From NCBI GenBank assembly GCA_019239895.1, contig JAFAZH010000019.1:1-64000 (forward strand): DNA of 64,000 nt, written 5' to 3'. This document shows, one piece after another, positions 61,639 through 64,000 of the stretch. The position numbers were made by a program, and so were the translations under genes. Below the pieces are notes generated by a model. It saw only the letters and a program-made list of their open reading frames with translations, ran no database searches and was not told where the DNA came from. Origin of the DNA: Abditibacteriaceae bacterium. Lineage in GTDB: Bacteria; Armatimonadota; Abditibacteriia; Abditibacteriales; Abditibacteriaceae. How positions within the stretch are numbered: the first letter of the stretch is position 1; every line of letters begins with the position of its first letter.

Positions 61639-64000
61639 TTATTCAAAACTTCGTCGAGATTCATCATCTCACTGGCAATCATTGTCCACGCCGCCAGTTG
61701 CGTCGGATCAAGTGCAGCATCTGGCTTGCTTTCACCAAATGACAGCAAAGCTTTGGCAGCGTCAGGCTTGCTCTCGTACTCGGTTCGCATGTCTTTGAGG
61801 ACACCCTTAATAATCTTACGCTCATCCACGCGCAACGGACGGCACAGCAACCGCCACGCCATGTAATCAAGCGTCTTGTCATCGCTGCTGCTTGAGCCAG
61901 TAGCTTTAAGAGCGTTTTGCGCCAAGTTGCGGGCCGCTTCCACAAACTGGGGATCATCCATCATCACGAGAGCCTGGAGCGGTGTATTGGTGCGTTCGCG
62001 CCGCGTGCAACTCACTTCACGGCTGGGAGCATTGAAAATTTCCAGGTTAGCCGGGGGCGACATCCGCTTCCAGAAGGTATAGACGCTGCGACGGTAGAGC
62101 GACTCACCATGATCTTGCACGAATGTCTTCGTGTCACCACCCGGCACACCCACCACGCTCCACAAACCATCCGGGTTATAAGGCTTCACGCTGGGGCCAC
62201 CCATTTTCGGCGACAGGGTGTTACTAGCGGCGAGCGCATAATCGCGTATCATTTCGCCATCCATACGGAAACGAGGGCCACGTGAGAGCAGGCGATTAAA
62301 TGGGTCTTTTTCGCGCTTGAGTGGAGTGGTCACAGCCGCCTGCCGATAAGCCGCCGAAGTGACTATCAACTTAAACATATGCTTCACATCCCAACCGCTC
62401 TCACGAAACTCTACCGCCAGCCAGTCGAGTAACTCAGGGTGCGAAGGCGGGTCGCCCATAATGCCAAAGTCCTCGGATGTCCGCACCAGACCTGTGCCGA
62501 ACACTTCTTGCCAGAAGCGGTTGACCGTCACCCGTGCCGTGAGCGGATTATCCCGATCTATCATCCACTGCGCCAGTCCCATCCGGTTTTTCGGGGCACC
62601 AGGCGGCAATGAACCTAGGGCCGCTGGCACATTGGCTTCAACCTTGTCCTTGGGTTGGTCATACTGGCCACGATAGAGGATATTGGCGAACGGCATGGAG
62701 TCGGCTTTTTCCTGCTGGATATGGGTGATAGGATACTTCTGACGGATGCCTTCCTTTTCTTGTTCAAGGCTGGCGGCCAGTTTGGTCGTCTGCTGAAACG
62801 GCTCGTCGGCAGTGGTGAGGTAATAAGCAAAAAGGCTCTGCTTTTGCGCGTCTGTGCGCTTGTCGGAGGGAATTGCCAGGAGCGTTGGCAGCACTGCGTT
62901 ACTGGCAAGCTGCTTGACCTCGCCTGCGTCCAGCTTACGTCCATAAATCCGCACATCTTGCACCTGGGCGTCACTTAGCACTGCGTTCTGGCTGCGCTGC
63001 CCAATGCGGAACGGCACTGTGGTGCGAATAGTATCTTTTAGCGTATTGGCATTGCCTTCGACCTGCACCTTGGCCTCGACGCCATTCACATAAATCTTGA
63101 CGCCATCAGGTTTTGCCGAGCCATCGTAGGTGACAAAAACATGCTGCCACTCACCGGGTTTGAGTGGGCTATCGGTCGTGACCATCTTGAGCGCATTAAC
63201 GGGCCACTTGTTAATGATGTGGGTGGCGAAGTTACGGTCTTGCACCCATAAATCCCAGCCACGGAAATCATTGGCTTCATCCATGCGCGCAAAGATGGCA
63301 CCACCAGGACCAGCCATTGGTTTAACCCATGCACCATAGCTGAAAGCCTGATCCTTCTCGAAGTCACCCACATTATCGGCGTCAAAGGTTGCACCTGCTT
63401 TAATCACCGGGGCCGGGCCAAGCTTACCATCAAGTTTCCATTCGAGCTTACCGATGGACTTAATTTTCGTCGGCCCGTTCGCCTCGCCACTCACTTCATC
63501 GCCCATGCCCTCATTAAGCGGCGCATGGAACACCAACCCATCAGAGGGCACTTTAAAATCCGTTGCTTTCACAGTGGCAGCCCACTTATTAAAAGCGGGC
63601 ACAGCCTCTTTCTTGCGTCCCTCAACACGCTCTTTGGCAGTCTTAATCAGGTCGGGTAACTGTGTCCAACGGGCGTAATCATCGGGATCAGTCACCACTG
63701 TCATGCTGGGGCCATTGCCATCTTTCACATTCCCATCCAATGCGCCCTGTGTGGTGTTACGGAAGAAGGCACTCATTGAGTAGAAGTCTTTCTGCGTAAT
63801 CGGATCAAATTTATGATCGTGGCAGGCCGCACAGTTCATCGTCATACCCATAAACACCCAGCCAGTCGTGCTGACGCGGTCATTGGCATAGTTGGCCAGG
63901 TTCTCTTCGGCAATGGTGCCGCCTTCATTCGTCGTGATATTGCAGCGTTGAAAACCAGTGGCTACCAGTTGATCTTGCGTCGGCTTGGGCAATAAGTCTC
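61635..64000 (-). CDS. DUF1549/LamG/DUF1553 protein (module A, partial, runs off right edge)
   Basis: 788 codons are visible; the N-terminus lies beyond the window, as shown by the frame continuing through DLLPKPTQDQ, which corresponds to DLLPNPTRDQ in module B. DUF1549 remainder (GWVFMGMTMNCAACHDHKFD) is followed by a LamG/concanavalin-like insert (about 150-370: LVFHAPLNEGMGDE, FSYGAWVKPMAGPGGAIFAR, DGVKIYVNGVEAKVQ), then DUF1553 with DNPLTARVTVNRFWQEVFGTG and TNTPLQALVMMDDPQFVEAAR. The LamG insert is absent from module B, suggesting a different ligand. Its stop codon is inside the palindromic repeat. Confidence 0.9.
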   Translation of the reverse strand, partial: DLLPKPTQDQLVATGFQRCNITTNEGGTIAEENLANYANDRVSTTGWVFMGMTMNCAACHDHKFDPITQKDFYSMSAFFRNTTQGALDGNVKDGNGPSMTVVTDPDDYARWTQLPDLIKTAKERVEGRKKEAVPAFNKWAATVKATDFKVPSDGLVFHAPLNEGMGDEVSGEANGPTKIKSIGKLEWKLDGKLGPAPVIKAGATFDADNVGDFEKDQAFSYGAWVKPMAGPGGAIFARMDEANDFRGWDLWVQDRNFATHIINKWPVNALKMVTTDSPLKPGEWQHVFVTYDGSAKPDGVKIYVNGVEAKVQVEGNANTLKDTIRTTVPFRIGQRSQNAVLSDAQVQDVRIYGRKLDAGEVKQLASNAVLPTLLAIPSDKRTDAQKQSLFAYYLTTADEPFQQTTKLAASLEQEKEGIRQKYPITHIQQEKADSMPFANILYRGQYDQPKDKVEANVPAALGSLPPGAPKNRMGLAQWMIDRDNPLTARVTVNRFWQEVFGTGLVRTSEDFGIMGDPPSHPELLDWLAVEFRESGWDVKHMFKLIVTSAAYRQAAVTTPLKREKDPFNRLLSRGPRFRMDGEMIRDYALAASNTLSPKMGGPSVKPYNPDGLWSVVGVPGGDTKTFVQDHGESLYRRSVYTFWKRMSPPANLEIFNAPSREVSCTRRERTNTPLQALVMMDDPQFVEAARNLAQNALKATGSSSSDDKTLDYMAWRLLCRPLRVDERKIIKGVLKDMRTEYESKPDAAKALLSFGESKPDAALDPTQLAAWTMIASEMMNLDEVLNK

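Noticed and set aside
1-64000. tRNA or rRNA genes
   Set aside because: No cloverleaf with the T-loop GGTTCGAATCC-type core and no rRNA-like stretches were noticed; tRNAscan would settle it.

Overview
This window comes from a bacterium of middling GC with an aerobic respiratory chain and many secreted or membrane-anchored repeat proteins. No rRNA, tRNA or CRISPR array was seen. Several gene sets point to the Acidobacteriota, Armatimonadota or Planctomycetota/Verrucomicrobiota side of the tree: alternative complex III with a caa3-type oxidase, tandem DUF1501 + PSCyt1/DUF1549/DUF1553 pairs, FG-GAP/ASPIC-UnbV proteins, a fused RhaD aldolase-dehydrogenase, and a DUF1854 ABC-transporter operon. The sequence alone does not settle the phylum.

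Layout. 1-7791 (minus): a four-gene run of FG-GAP proteins and a UnbU-like (NqrB/RnfD fold) membrane protein, open at the left edge. 7965-9444 (plus): a two-gene taurine/nitrate/sulfonate-type ABC importer with no binding protein. 9626-14303 (plus): L-rhamnose use, with a RhaD fusion and a cytoplasmic GH78 rhamnosidase. 14447-14722: a small gene with no standard start codon. 14813-15096: a strong sigma70-like promoter followed by a structured RNA candidate and a terminator. 15213-18886 (plus): an ABC exporter with a fused zinc-ribbon front end, an APH-fold kinase and a DUF1854 protein. 18956-22241: an acetyltransferase, an unknown gene, a response regulator, a decayed CHAT-domain gene and an alpha/beta hydrolase.

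22319-38872 (minus) is one respiratory block: fused heme A/heme O synthase, alternative complex III (ActA-F, quinol to cytochrome c), a small membrane protein, SCO1, and the caa3 oxidase subunits II, I, III and IV. It faces 39383-46534 (plus), which holds 2-oxoglutarate dehydrogenase E1, E2, E3 and a lipoate ligase. The gap between the two blocks carries a good sigma70-like promoter and a 16/19 match to the Fur box. A four-helix-bundle gene flanked by imperfect inverted repeats sits between E2 and E3. Together these genes make succinyl-CoA and NADH, load lipoate onto E2, and pass quinol electrons to oxygen.

46576-64000 is more mixed: two polytopic membrane proteins (one O-antigen-ligase-like), an IS630-family element, a small lipoprotein, an exported methyltransferase, acetyltransferases, a frameshifted Nudix gene, a DinB protein, an orphan Flp pilin too short for routine ORF calling, and two tandem DUF1501/DUF1549 modules that run off the right edge. 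Palindromic or hairpin repeats of at least three kinds are scattered through intergenic DNA, two of them in two copies.
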